Source of the DNA: Sipunculus nudus
Taxonomy: Eukaryota; Annelida; Sipuncula; Golfingiida; Sipunculidae
Reading direction: 5' to 3'
NCBI GenBank assembly: GCA_026874595.1
Contig: CM049314.1
Coordinates: 72,120,300 to 72,184,299, forward strand
DNA length: 64,000 nt
The position numbers and the translations under genes were made by a program. Under the pieces are notes generated by a model. That model ran no database searches. It had not been told where the DNA came from and was given only the letters and a program-made list of their open reading frames with translations. This document shows, piece after piece, positions 34,053-48,829 of the stretch. Numbering within the stretch: position 1 is the stretch's first letter; each line of letters begins with the position of its first letter.

Positions 34053-36655
34053 CATTTTCAATTTGAAACATATGGGTGGGTTGGGCTTGTATTTAGAGGA
34101 TGAGTTAAAATTTATTTTCTTGTAATGAAAACATATCCATTAAAGAGAGATATACTGATGTATTAACTGCAAAAATGTTATTGAACAAGTACGGTAATTG
34201 TATATAAAAGTAACTAATACAAAGTTCTAATGGCTACAATACAAGTTTATTCATATAGAATAAGTATATGGTTTTACGAGAGTATTTTAAACAGTATTAA
34301 TATAGTAAAGAATATGTGAATATTATTAAGTACGATGAATGAACTTTGTTTGAACTTCCTTTTATATAAACATAAAGTGAAACATATTGATAATATAAAG
34401 AAATCTAGTTCCACCGTCCCTGTAAAAGGCAAAGATCCATGAATGTTCCTATTCATACGATCTGAAGTAAATGTTAAATAATTGTTCACTCAATTCAAAT
34501 TGTACTAAGCTTTAGTCAAAATAAGACACAAAACACCTAAAATAGATAAAAGATTCGTTTGGTGGCACCAGATCCAATGCGACGTCCTTTTCTCAAGTGA
34601 GTTGTGACTTAATTTAAATTGAAGCCTTCTACGCTTTTTAAAAAGAGTTTGGCTGCTACTCGCCTTGAATAAGAGGCGTTTTATAATATTATTACCGATA
34701 ACACGGGGGAGACAGTGCAAGCGTGAATACACATTACGAGAGACACAGTACTACTTGTACAAAGTATTGCTCGAATACAAATTTGACCCGACCTCACAAA
34801 ACCATACAGGAGGAAAAAATACTTTGTTGTCTGCCTGGAGATAAACTAATACATTTATGCCAGGGCTTAGTCTACCACATTTTTTGTGATATCATATAGA
34901 TGCTATTAAAAAGGTACATTAATGCACGAGACAAGTGTGAGGAGCTCTGTAACTGGCAGAATGGCAGCATGTTTGTAACTCATTAATACAATTAATAAGA
35001 TATGGATTCCTGTATTATAAAAAATATAATCATTGAAAAAAAAATTAAATTTTAAATTATAACTCAATAAGATTATCATTACTTTAATGAACTTTCTCAT
35101 GTAAAGCTTATTGATAATTTTTGTATATATTTGCAAGGTTATATACACAAGGTCTCTCAGGGTTTCAATCAAGCTTAAATATATCCCTGAATAGTCTTTT
35201 CAATAGATTAATTAATTTCCTTCTTTGTAACAGATTTATTTATTTGCTTCTTTTCATCCTGTATCTGGTATCTTTAGGCTTCACCACATGGAGCAGGCTA
35301 AAGCCTGATACAGTGGTGTAATAATTATCACGGCGATGTCATGGTATTAAAATTGTCAGCCTTCTGTCAAACGTTACTTGCAATGTCAATGAATCTTTAT
35401 TAGTAAAATAGTTACTTCTCGCACGCAGGCAACTGCACGAAGATATTTTATGTAAATTTGTATTAAGTAAAAGCCATAAATGATATTATTTTGTGGATCT
35501 TACATTATTTCACGAACCACCATTCTAAATAAGCGTACTATGAGCTAATATGTACAGTCACAATAAAATAATTTAATATGTAAATAGTTTTAATATTGTT
35601 AATCAAAGCCTGCTTCACTTGAATTGAGAACAAAAATAAAACATTTCAGTTATATGTAATTAGGAAATCTATACGACGGCTTCGTTTCACCAGAATTAAA
35701 GTGGGCAAAATATGACTGAAGCTGTTATGGTTCATGATCTGATTCATTAGTTCCTGTATTATTAGATTTGACTTTTATACAAAGACAGTTGATGTCAAAA
35801 CTTTAGTGATTTTTAGTGTTTGACTTCTTTTTACTTTTGTTAATGAAGAACGATATTTCACAGCCATTAAGTGTTGAAAAAGTTTTATTTCAGCACATGG
35901 AATCTTAAATATTAAGCTTTAAAACAAATTTTATTTTATTTTATTGTAAATCATTCTGGAAAAAATAGAAAATGTTTCACACACTCATGAGCCAAATCTC
36001 TGAGACCTAAGAAAGCAGATTCTGTATAAACGAGTCCGCTTCATTTCATTCCATTATTCATTCCATTAATGATATGGCCTTTGTTGATGTCTAGAATTAC
36101 TTTTACAACATCCGTTCAACCTTTGTAAAGCCTAGAAGGACTGGAATGCTAGGCTGACCTCTCTGTAATCGATAACATTGTGTAAAATTCTTTGAAGCAT
36201 CAACTAATTTGCTGATAAATTGATTAGTGTATATATTTACTGGAACATGTGTGAATGGAGAGATATTATTAGCACATGTACACAACACACGGAGGATGAC
36301 CTACCTATGAGGAGTAAGTTTTTGCCGCTCAGCCGCTGACCAGACCATGAATCCACCGGATTGAAACAATAGCGGTGCAGTCCTTAATAAAATTTCTTGC
36401 ATCATGTGTTCAAGTTTGCTTAATGAGCCACATTTCCACAGAATAAGCTATTTTTTCTCTAGGATCCTGGAACCTTTAATTTCCATACATAAAGGTTAAT
36501 TTCAATAGATCTTGCACCCTTTTCTTAACACATTATCCAAATTAAACGAAGGAAAGAATGAACATGCAATTATGTCTTTTAAAGCACGTATAGTGTTTAG
36601 CGGAATGGACCCAAAGCAATGTCAATTTTATGCCCATCACAAGTAGTCTATTGGT

Positions 36656-36676
36656 GGGGGGGGGGGGGGGGGGGGG
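36656..36676. repeat. Poly(G) run, 21 nt
   Basis: Uninterrupted G run. Confidence 0.9.
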
Positions 36677-39420
36677 ATGTTCCCTTGTGCTTGGATGTGC
36701 CCTGAGTTACTAATATTTCATTACTATTATCAATATACAAATTAGTATGTTAATGAAGTCACCAGAGGTCAAAAGGCCATTTCTTTCTCGTTAAGAGTTG
36801 CGCTGAGACAATGGAAATGCTCCAAATTACACTTCAAATAGTGAAATTACCAGAAAACATATAATGGCATTGTTGCCTCCTTTCCGAGGGCGTGCACAAA
36901 TATTAATTGTAAAATTAAACTTGTAAAAACATGCATGGTGTTTCCCGGCTCATGTGTCTTCAAAGGTATAGTCTGTTTGATGAAATATCTTTCACAGTTA
37001 TCTGCTGTTTCATCATGGCCATAAATCCTTGATTCCATTTTTTGCGTACTTTACATCAGTGCCTTAAAAGATAGTCAGAAAAGGCCATTGCAGCAAAGAC
37101 CAGGTTGAAGCAAGAATAACATTGAATTATTCTCTTTACCTTTGACGATTGATGGGCAAAGAATAACATTCAGATGCTGCAAACAATGAACTTTAGCTAC
37201 AATTAGTTTTCATATGAACGTCATACATAAGTTAATTTTATCACTCGAAGTTAAATATGTCTTGAACATTGTCAAGGCAAAATATACAAATGAAGAATTA
37301 TGCACATTCCATAACTTTTTTTATTGATCCAACGGGTCTTCTTTAAATAAATGTTCTCATGCAAAACTTATCTAAGTGAATGGCTCGGGATGGGTTCATA
37401 AGGACAATCCATGTGATATGTGTTTTGGGTAGGGGGGATTACGTTTCTTCCTCAAAACATTTTCCCCCAATTTTAATGACCATCAACCATTTTCATGTCA
37501 CATATCCCATTGTATAAGAATAAATATCTTATCTTCACATTAATCAGATAGATCATCCTTTCAGAATCGCACGAGCTCAGTTTTAAAGATCCCTATACAA
37601 ATACCTGCACACACAAACACTTATAACTATGTATATTTAAGATAACAGTTATCCATGAAAATGAAGTTTCTCATGATAAGGCCCATACTAAGATTTAAAG
37701 AGAATCAAGACAAAGAACATAATATGTTACATTTGTGCGGGGAGGGAACCATTTATTATGGAATTCAAAATAAATAGTCTCGTTGTATTTGAGGCTATGG
37801 CCTATTTCAGGTAAGTAAGTCACTCCCCGTCTCCCCCATTTTTAGCTTAAGGTGGAAGACTGGTCCCCCCGCATGACCTGAGTTTATGTGTTTGTTTTTT
37901 TATTTGCATTGAAGAATCTGTTGCCTTAGGAACCCTTAAAGTATTCATTTTCTGAAAGCTGAGAAGATTTTCAACATTTTGGAAAAAATAAACTCATGTT
38001 TGCATTTATTTGCGTTTTCATTTTATTTTAATTTTAACAAGAAAAAAAAAAGTTTATTCCAGCACATCTTAAGTAGATAAAGATTATATTTTTAAAGTAA
38101 TCGATAATGAATATAATCATCAGAGGGTTAAAAATACGATTTTACAGATTATTTCATTTTGAAGCCGTTACAATTCATTTTTTACGTTTTTCTAAGTAAA
38201 ATATTTAAAATTAACTTAAGGCGTAAAATAAAAAAAAAGTTTTATAATTGACACATTACATATATATGTCAAAAATGGCATTTTTCCGGACAAGCAATTG
38301 CTGTAGAAAATAACGCTCTAAATATAAAGTTGTCAGGTGAAATGACGTTTTGAGAAAATGCCTTAAAACTACATTCGAGGAGATCACTTGGTCTACAGAC
38401 GTAACTAAGCACAACTACATTCTGACAGTCACAGACTTTAGTTCTTTTCAAACCATGCCACAATGTACAGAATTGGTTGACTATTTTGATTTAAAAACTA
38501 ATCAAAACGATTAAATTGAGTCCTGTTACAACAGCGACCTGTCAAACACGTGCTCCGGCTACAGGATCGAAGCTTATTTTGGCCGTGTGCCAAGGTTAGC
38601 TGAGTACCAGAAAGCGGGGACCATGTACAATTGTTAGCCGGGCCTAATTGGATACCGTATGTATACACAAAGATCTACGAGAACAGGGGATATGGCCATT
38701 TTAAAGAAAACGAGGGTCGACTAAATAATCCTGGTTTACACCTTTTCAGGTGTTTGGGAGTTTACACTAGAAATTAATTTATAATGGTCATACATATACA
38801 AGTCAAATGTGAAGTCTTGACTTTTTGTTTTTTTTTAAGGTAAGCAGGGTGAAGACGGTTTGTAACATTCATTCAACATCATTCAACATATGCTGATTTT
38901 AGGAGCATTCGAAATTTTTGCGTCGTAGTTTTGTTTGCAATAATGTACGTAATATTGAGTTGTAGCGATGTTAACTGTATGAATATCATAGACGTTATGG
39001 TTAGAATCCGAAGAAGCTGATTATTTAACAAATTTTGTGAATTTTTGCAAGACTCATATTTAGATATAGACATGATGTCATATAATTATGTGTTTTAATA
39101 TTATAAATCAAATAAATTAAATTAATAAATAAAATTAATAAAAAAATAAATTAATTAATAGATTAAACCCTGTTTCTAAACCTTATTTGCCTAACTTTCC
39201 CCTACTTTTTTCTTGCTCTGTAGCATGCAATTTCAAAATATAGTGAATTGCTTTTCTTATAAGAAGTAAATAATTATGAACAATTAAGGCACTATGTGGT
39301 GTTAAAACCAGTTTAAATCTGCCCACTACCATTGTTATAACTTTTATGGGTCCAGTCCTACTTTGTTCTGGGTAGTAGTGACAGTGGACAAGTTAAAATT
39401 CTTGTGCCTGATTAGTAAAG

Positions 39421-39422
<2 letters not shown>

Positions 39423-39462
<40 letters not shown>

Positions 39463-39521
39463 GCAGGTGAATGAAGGACTATATGGCTCTATAGCTTATT
39501 CACTGTCTAAGCAACTCCTCG

Positions 39522-39558
<37 letters not shown>
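39423..39558. repeat. Two (AT)n tracts and spacer
   Basis: Alternating AT at 39423-39459 and 39527-39558 is separated by about 67 bp of unique sequence. GA-rich sequence follows near 39590-39612. Confidence 0.9.
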
Positions 39559-39562
<4 letters not shown>

Positions 39563-40767
39563 TATAAATATATACTTATATTTATAAAAAGACAGAGAGA
39601 GAAAGAGAGAGATTTTTATTCTCTCCAGAAAATTAAGATCTATGTAAAATTGTTAATATAAATCTTCTCCAATACAACACGAAACCACATTATTGATCAA
39701 TCCATAACAAATAAATATTGTGCTTAGTGCATACCAATGATCAGGCATGTTGATGTTACGAACTAGGATTCAATGAAATCAATGATTTATTACCCATTAT
39801 ATAAATATTCTTTAAAATAATCATGAATAATTACATTATGCAACCTGTGACTTAAAGCGTTTAAGCAAACTGCAAGTTAATGCACTTTTTAATAGATATA
39901 TTGTATGTAGACGTATAGTGAAATGTTATTGACCGAAATTTCTACAAAATGTATCCTTTCACACGCAGGAACATGCTCTTATAGAGTCTGCTTCTTCATT
40001 GTCGTACACTATAATAGCATATATACATATACTATATATCCACTAAAATGTGGATGAAGTGAAGAAAAATTTTAAAAGTTTCATAATATGCTGTGTGTAA
40101 AGATTCCTCTGCGGCATTCCAAAACCACCTGTGGCACTGAATAAAATGAAAATTAATGTATACATTATTTAATTAAATAATGTATATGATCCTTTGGCAG
40201 GCGGGACGTTGTCAAATATTGCTTCTCTATTTTATTATTGTTCTACTTGCATCAAATTCGATGCACTTTGCCTTTTGAGGTTTATTTTCATATTTAATTC
40301 AAGGATACACTCGCTTCTGCTTGGTATTTGATGCAATATATTTACTGTTAAAGGATATTATCAGCAGACACCACGTGTACATCAGTACCTTAACTGAATT
40401 TTTTTCTGATTATTCCATGCTTTTATAGTGTAGACAGGAGCAATCCGATTGTCGGAACAAACACCCTGGAAGGATGTATTATTTTTACCTAGGCCAGAGT
40501 TTCGTGACAGTTTGTCATCTGATGACTTAATTAACATGTTAGTTTTCGCAGTGATAGTGGTAATGAATAGATGAATTTAATAGTGACATTATAAGGGATA
40601 ATTTTTCAAAACATTTTTACTGAGAAATGTTAAACGTTCACTTGTTCCAGAGTTTTAGACCTTTTGACTCATTGCAATACTAATTTGTATATCGATAATT
40701 GTAATATGTAAGGGACTTAAGTATTAACAAATTCAAAAGGTCATGTATTGTTCTTTAATTTGTATAT

Positions 40768-40769
<2 letters not shown>

Positions 40770-40811
<42 letters not shown>
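40770..40811. repeat. (AT)n microsatellite
   Basis: About 42 bp of alternating AT. Confidence 0.95.
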
Positions 40812-40814
<3 letters not shown>

Positions 40815-43535
40815 CGTTACTTAAAAGATAAATTATGAAAATGTATCATTATTGTGCCCTTCTTGTTAAAAACAGAATATGTTAATTGCAGTACGTTTTA
40901 ATAAAATCTAAACTATGCTTGGCCTGCGGTTTGGGTAACCGAGCTTAATCTGTTTGAAAAGGGCCCTATCATATATTTTGCAAATGCATTTGTGAATATA
41001 AAAAAGTATGTACCATGCTGATGAGTATATCACACTAGCTCATTTGACGATGCACATGTCCCATAGATGATATAATTTACATAAAGTCTTTGTATAATTT
41101 TGAATGGTACAGACTTTCAATATTGGAAACATTGATATCTTCTATAATAGAGATGAAAGATATATTTAATTAAGTTCAACAGCCAAAATAAAATTCTTAT
41201 TAATGGATACAATGCTTCATGTACTGCAAACCCGTTAACACTGGCACCTGAAATGAACAACCGGGGTAAACTGGTTCACTACTCAAAACACCAGTGTAAT
41301 TTTTCTGTAAACCAAATATTTTTTTTGTATACCTATAATTTGGTTACGAGTGTCTAGTTAGTCTGATTTTTTTCCACAATGCAACACAATCCCCAAAACG
41401 GAGAGCAGTTTCAGGCTTGCGTCTTGTAATGCTAGACGTATAAGTCCTATGACATAACATAATATCGAATGCCGTCAAGCTCCTGATCATTCCTACCTAA
41501 TAATTCCCTACTGCGAAAATTATGAATTTGTGCAGCCTCATGTTAGGTGTAATCAATTATATTTTTAAAAATGATTACCAGTTATCTGGAATTTGTTCTC
41601 CTCAAATCACGAGCGTGCGTTTGTTATGTAGGCCTCTTATGTAAAACTTACATGTTTGTGTATACTAGTATATAATGAATAGTGTTAGTCTGATTTATTT
41701 CACGTTTCAACACAATCCGATAAAACTAACAAAATATGTGTCCTGTTGTGACTAGTTTACTAATAGGCCTCATAACACGAAAGAAATTCGCGTCATGCGG
41801 CATCTAATTATTTTCACTTTAACCTTAACTATTGCTCAATTATTATTTTGTCAAGTCTCGTTTTAGGTTTGATCAATAATAAGATTTTTTTTATTTTATA
41901 ATAGTCGAAAGTTTGTATAGGCTGACAGTATAAGCCTCTGCGATTAGATCAAGGTCTTATTATTGTTGTTTTCTTATTTAAGAACCGTTTCTGTTGTTTA
42001 TCTACTAGGTTATATAATAATAATTATATATTAATTTAAGATTTTTATCGCTAAACCTATTATTCTCCAGAGTTACGTATGATAAATTAAACGGTCACGG
42101 CAGTTACATAATTAAACAGAACAAAAACAATGGGATTTTGGTTTAATTATAGGCAATACAGTAAAAATAAATGACGAATAACTGACGTGGACAAGTGTTC
42201 AGTTTTTTTATAAATCAATTACGTCATCACCTGACATCAGCCTCTGATGGTGCCGCCGTGCGGTGTCATTGCATGGCTTATATTCCTAAGGATAATTCTT
42301 TTATTCCAAATTGCTACCTTCCATGTGATAAGCTATCATTTTCCTAAACAGGGTACCTCTTCATGCTAATCAAGTGGGCCAATGATAAGAAATCGTAACA
42401 GATCTTTTTTCATCTTTTAGAAGAATTAAATGATTTTAGGAGACTCTTAACAATAAGTATTCATATAATTTGATGATATCAGTATCTTATTAAGTAAGAT
42501 TAAAAGTCTAAAAAATGTCGTTTACTTAATAAACTTTAGTTTATATAAATATATGGTGGCAAATATTGATAATATAGAAATTTTGTTCCAACGTTTATGT
42601 AGATCCTAAAACTGGCAAATATCCATATGGTGTAAACATTAGTGATTAATTGCGTTCTTAATTCATAGTTTGATAAACTTTAGTCATTACTAAGTCATGA
42701 AAACTTAAAATAGATAGCAGTATTGTATGCTTGCACAAAGTCCAATGGAACGTCTTTATCGCAAGTGAGATGTACCTGAATTTTAGTTCAAACGTTCTTA
42801 TCATTTCGAAGAATGTTTTGCCCATTCCAGACCTTTGCTTCTACCTGTTTTGAATAAGTGGCGTTTTATAACAAAATAACAGCGGACACACACTGCAAGC
42901 GGGACAATAAAATTACGAGAGGACCATTATTACTCGTAAAAAGTATTACTTGCATACAAAACCGGTTAAGCAAACCTGAACAGACCTCACGAATCCACGC
43001 AGTAGTAAAAACTATTTTGCTTATCTAGCTGTAATCTAATACTTTTAACAAAGCGCTACGTCTACCACTTCTTTCACATATCTTGCAGAATTTAGGTTAC
43101 AGTAACTCGGAATAGATAGATCGCAGTAAATTAATCAAAGTGTATAGGGATATTTTAAAGAACTATATGGATGTCAATTTAGAAATTTCTGGGTGCAACA
43201 GTAAAATTTTGTGCCCTGTATTATTATCTGGGTGGTTAAAATCATGGTTATGGCCAGAAGTTTGCAGAATATTAATTATGACCTAATTTTAGGTTTTCGA
43301 GGGGATTTGCCCATAACCTGCCCAGATGTACAGTTATAAGTGTCTAGGTTAACGATTTCAGTTTGTGCTATATTAACGGCTGGACTCCATCATTTGAAGG
43401 TCTTGTTAGAGGCAAAAAATAGTTAAAATACAGGTGGCTTCGCCAGTCTTCCGGAATAGATAAAACAATTCATGATCAATGTGCATAGACAAAACCATGG
43501 CAATCATTGCATTATAGTTTAGATGTTTAATTATT

Positions 43536-43551
43536 GGGGGGGGGGGGGGGG
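43536..43551. repeat. Poly(G) run, 16 nt
   Basis: Uninterrupted G run close to the 5' end of the second SINE copy. Confidence 0.9.
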
Positions 43552-43624
43552 CACTTCGGAGCCCACAGCCCAAAGCTCGGAGGATATGGGTCGAACTGAC
43601 CTAATTTCTGGTTTCCAATTAAAT

Positions 43625-43835
43625 TTCGAGAGGTTAAGCTCTCGCTCTCTCCGCTGGCGACCCGATTTTCGTCCTCTGAATGGTCATGAGAGTGGGTTGT
43701 TATTTCCAAGGCCGGTGGTTTTCTCCGAGTTCTTCGGTGTCCTCCACCCCTACAGACTACCGAACACCATTATCTTACTATTGGTTGATTAGATAATATT
43801 TTGAACAATCCGTGTATAATAAAAAAAGTTTATAT
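43625..43835 (+). mobile_element. tRNA-derived SINE, second copy, degraded head
   Basis: It shares with 22480-22720 the blocks CTCTCCGCTGGCGACCCG, GAGAGTGGGTTGT, AAGGCCGGTGGTTTTCTCCG and ACAGACTACCGAACACCAT, plus the tail ACAATCCGTGTATAATAAA. The B box is decayed (GATTTTCGTCCTC), so this copy is older or inactive. Confidence 0.8.
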
Positions 43836-46800
43836 TATGGACCTCAACGGGTTTTCAGTTTGAAGTTTCCAGCGGTTAAAATTAGAGCCCTGTTAACTAA
43901 CGACCGAAAGGGCCGGCAGGATTAAGATGGACAAAGTGTGATTGCTAAGGCTCACATGACGTACAGTTAGTTTAGCTTAAAATGTATTAAACCATTTATA
44001 TTAAATATAATTCATAACATTCCAAAGTCAGTTTAAATATATATTGATCTTTATGATTGATCCTATGTCCACAGGTACTTAAAATGGATTGCATCATGTG
44101 TTCAAGTTTGTTAAATGAAACACCTTATCACATAATAAGCTGTTTTTGATAAGACCCTGGAACTCTTGAATTCCTTACATATAGGTCAATATCTACAGTT
44201 TTTACATCCTGCTAATTGAAACACATAATCCAAATTAATAAAGAAGGAAAATAGTACATTGGAATAACTGACAGTGTGACATGCATCTTAACCAACAGAC
44301 TTAAACCACCAACAACGAATATAATAATAAGAATTAGAAATTTGTATGTTCCTCTTACTCGGATCTAATGCCAGAGTACAAGTGTGCTTTTTTTTTGTTT
44401 AAAGATATTTCATAATTTATTAACAAGTTAGCTCAGCTGTCAATACAGGAGGTATAGCGTAAATAAATATTAAAACTCCATGGAGGTGGTGGTTTCATTT
44501 CTTATATAAAATCAACAGAATAGAATCCGATGTGCCCACGCTTAATTTCCCTATATATTAATAACAGACGTACGTGTGAGAGTATCACGCGCAGTGCAAT
44601 GGGCAATCACTACTATTATAAGACGAATTAACATAAATTGACTTATGCGAAGGTAAAATGGTTGTTTTGAAAGAGTTTTGAAAAAAAATAATTTCTTTTA
44701 ACGACGGTGATTACTATTTTGCAGCCGTTTGATTATCACACCCTTCTGATATGTTGCTAGAAACTGAAGGTCTAGATTTTGTGCATTGCACTCTCGAGTA
44801 AAAAACAAAAGAATAATAATGGTTTTAACTCCACTGCGAATAGGAGATGTATAGCAAAGAATCAAATTTGGCATATTCAAAACCATAAATGTTGAAAGTT
44901 ACCAACATATTTGTATATACTCATATTGATAATAAAAAGGACGAGTGTTCTGTTTCGAAAAATTTGCATTATAAAGGTATATACCTTGTTCAAACACCCT
45001 TCTCTACCTTTTTTGGCGATATTTCTTTTTTTTCAAATCTAGTTGGTTCATCACTACAAATTAGCTGTTATTTCCGGGGGGAAACGTTACCATTGAAATA
45101 AGAATGATTTATATATTTCCGTTGCGATGCCATGCCAGGTTTTATCCCTCTAAAGAGCTCCAAAGATGATGGCGTCAGCTCAAGTTGCCCTATCTGTATA
45201 TCCATGTAATGCAGGAAAGAAATATCTGTGACCTAACAAAAGTGTGACGTACAAAAGCCACTGTGACGTCATCATTATGAATATTCCAATGCATACGTTT
45301 TAAGATCGTCAGCTTAGGTCGTCAATGATAAGTCGCAAAACCGTGAATCTGTCTGTCGTATTTCTTTTTTCTGAATTAATCATATACAATCCATACACTC
45401 GAGAGTATTATTTTGCTGTAAGAAATGTTTGTTTTTTTAATCCTCTGTTTAGCCTTTAGGTAACTACAATTAAGCTTCAGTGCATTTTTTAAATATTTAA
45501 AACAACAGGTGGACAGGGTAGTAGAGTGAGTATAGAAACCCACCTGTTTGTTTTTCTTCCAATCGAATACTGTGGTGACCTGTTGGAGAATGTGGGATTC
45601 GCGTACTGTGTCAACCTTCTCGTACAACCTTGACACTGCCTATAATTTATCTATCTTGTCTTAAGATAAATAAAATTTGTGTATACAAATAATCAAGTTT
45701 AATCAGCGATTAATCACAGGAGGAGGTTAGGATGCATGAGGCCAAGACAGGCTGTTAGATTTTTTATTAGATGCGAGAAGTAACTACCATATTACTGGAC
45801 AGGTGTTAAACTCTCGTTTATATTGGGGATGCTGTCATGTGCTATGAATATGACAACCTTCTTCACCCAGCATTTTAGTAAACCATCATATGGATAAGGT
45901 CCTCGAGTTAACCCAAAGTATTGTTTTAAAAAAGTAAAGTTCAAAAGCTGAAATATCAATATTCCGAACACCGTTAGTGGATAAATTTAAGAATTTACCA
46001 AGCATGATACGATCTTATCCTTAGTGTCATTGAATGTTATTTGATATGGAAGCTGGCTTAGTTTCCCTATAAAATAATCGTTATGTGCAGTGAAACGATA
46101 AATTCATGTTGCAATCCTCAAAATATAAAACATAGCACTACGAGGCCATTAATGGATCCTTATACATACATTACATTATAGTCGTGCTGAAAACCGCAGC
46201 AATATAAATGATGAGAGTGACATTAAACGAGATCTTTTAAATAGGTTAATGCCTTGTTGCCTTGAACTGCCTTGCGCCTGGCGGAGTGCGATGACTCATG
46301 GTTTCGATCAGAGTCCCAGATAATTGTATTTGTTAGGTCATGGATTTTAGTACATTGTACATTGAGTCTTAACTTTGTCAGTTTTTCTTAATGTATATTA
46401 CATTCATAGAAAACTGTAGAAAGGGTTCCCTGTGTCTCTTTTTATTTCAGCTGACCACTTTTATACATTTCACTATTAGTGAATGACTACGCTTTCATAC
46501 CCATTCTTCCATATTACCCAGATTAGACGTGAAAGCTTATTTGATAAGAAGCGAGTTTCCTGCGGCGAACCTCAGTCCTGGTGTCATGGTAGCACGCATT
46601 AATTTAGTTCACAGATTAGGCACATGGTTCACATATGAGATTCACCATATTTTTAAAGGAACACAAATTACCAGTCTGGTCCTTACACTGGACCTCTAAT
46701 ATGCAGTCACTTTGGTTACATAGGATATCGTTCCAAAATACAGTTTCTGTACATAAATTTATGAATACAAAAACACAGGTATAACATTTACCTATAGTTT

Positions 46801-48540
46801 AACTCTGGTAAGCTCACATTACATCAAGGAAATTACTGGATATCACCGACCTGGTATTTCTTTCCTTATTAAAATACACTAATTGACCAGCGCGACCACT
46901 ATAGGGAGCAAGCCCTGTGTTGTCTCGTCCTAAGACGCATACTTTTGATTCGTTCTTTTTGTTTCACAATACGGAGTAGGCTAAAGTAATGGAAGCAACA
47001 CTCCCTGGAGATTTCATGTTTCCCTGTTGTTTAATGGGGTACCTTTAAACAAGATTTTTGGTATTTACGGTAATTATCGCTTTTTCGGCTCAGCGCTATC
47101 TGTAATTCAAACGTGGAGCGAATTGGAAGTTTAAGATTTCTGTCTTTCGCTTATATGTGAACTTTACTTATATTCCAGCTCAAAGTAGTGTACTTTATGT
47201 ATTCTCGTTGGCAATCCAGTCAAATGTACAAGAATATACAAAGGAATTATCCAGTTTTCATGCTTAACTCAAACTTTATCTGCTTCACTCAATGAACACA
47301 AGATGGCGCTGATATGCAATAGCGGTTAACCTATTTAATGATTAAGACAAAATGCTGAAGTACCCTATTTTGTAATGAACAGCTGAATAACCAAGGAAGA
47401 TCATTAACATTTATTGATGAGTTAGCAGTTCCATATAGACGTAACCTCCAATGATAGAATCAAATGACAAAAGGTCACGGAGCCATATTGACATTTCTTA
47501 TACAATATTAAATATCTCTAACTGTTATCAAAATTTCTTTTCCTCGCTTAATCAGCCAGTTCATGTGATTGTATTGATTTCCTTTTTTAATATGCTGTCA
47601 TCGCATTGGTTTTCACTTAATCGTTTATTACAGATGGCTGAAAGGTTTCCTCCTTAATATCCATTTTCAAAAATTGTTATGGTTCTTGGTGTGATTAAAC
47701 ATAGGCCATGTGTCTGTTTACCATAACAAGGCCGCCTGACCGAAGGTCCGATTCTGCTCATGCCACACAGATCCCTAAAAAAGGACTAGTCTGAACTTGT
47801 CTATACATGGACTTTCATATCCTCTGATATATTTCCTGGATGGACATAACAGTCAATTGGCCGAAAGTAGAACTGTATGGGAGCCTCTGCTGAACTTACG
47901 GAGTATAAGACCGTGTATTGCCCGCAACACGCATTGTTGCAACAAGGTGGATCATGTAAAACATTGTTTGGGCAAGTCAGTCATGGCAACTCTTGATTGA
48001 CAGGTGTTGTGGCCCACGCGCTGTGTTTATGTTGACCCCTGTCAACCATTATTAACGCTTTTAACGGTTTCATGACAATATTTTGCCGATACCAATTTAT
48101 TTAAAATTGACGCCTCTGTTTGTTGTGTTAATTCAACATGCCTAATAGGTGATTAGGCCCCTATAAACTGTGTATATGCATTTTTGAAAAAAAAAAATAA
48201 TTCCGGTAAAAATAACCTGTTATTTCGATCAGTTTGCTACGATGCCAAACATAATATTACTGTTATCAGGACTGTTATGCGGTGGATATAAGTGTGGGCG
48301 ATGCACTACCAGTCATTATTTTTTTTTAACATGTAACAGGCACCACGATCGCACAATATCCTAGAATTAGTAAAGTAAGGTAAGAAATAAAGTAAGGTTT
48401 TCCAAGTTTTCAAAACCCATAAGAAAGTCTACACTCCTCGGGCGCCTTTTATATACTACAGTCGTTCTGTATCACTATCGCTTTTACCACTGCACTGTAC
48501 AGCAATAATCTCTGGTTTTTGCCAGAAGGGCTTGCACCGG
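43836..48540. other. Gene-poor intergenic region
   Basis: No gene is recognised. One exon-like stretch on the minus strand near 45545-45635 is treated as a finding. Confidence 0.45.
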
Positions 48541-48543
48541 GTT

Positions 48544-48679
48544 AAGAATTGTAATCAGATGAGTGACAGGATGGTATTTTATTGTGCATCCAACTCCGTT
48601 TCAAACCCGCGAAAGAGAGCTCTCATCGGTCTGATGCACAATGCGATACTATGCTGTCGTCGGTCGTATTACAATTCTT
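48544..48679 (+). ncRNA. Long RNA hairpin, candidate structured ncRNA
   Basis: Two 47-nt arms (48544-48590 and 48633-48679) are inverted repeats around a 42-nt loop. The outer 12 bp (AAGAATTGTAAT/ATTACAATTCTT) and the inner 10 bp (ATTGTGCATC/GATGCACAAT) are perfect. The middle 25 positions hold matches plus several pairs that are G:U only when the plus strand is transcribed. About 41 of 47 positions pair in plus-strand RNA. It could be a miRNA-like precursor, another structured RNA, or a small foldback element. Confidence 0.5.
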
Positions 48680-48829
48680 GGCTCTGTGCCAACCCTGGTG
48701 TCGAAACCCGGAAAAAGTCCTATGCAAAGCAGCGGTTGAATTTAAGGAGACCTGGAACAACTGCAGTGCATAACCGCTGGGGAAGCTGAGGTGTGTAGTA
48801 GAAGACGAATAAAAGCATTTAGACAAAAA

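Larger units (their letters stand above)
31961..43600. other. Long gene-poor intergenic region
   Basis: No gene is recognised on either strand. It holds microsatellites (33995-34051, 39423-39459, 39527-39558, 40770-40811), the G21 run at 36656-36676 and AT-rich simple sequence near 39110-39165. The short open frames have no recognisable features. Confidence 0.5.

Noticed and set aside
46250-46325. B-box-like GGTTTCGATCAGAGTCCC
   Set aside because: Spacing and sequence are too far from a tRNA promoter to call.
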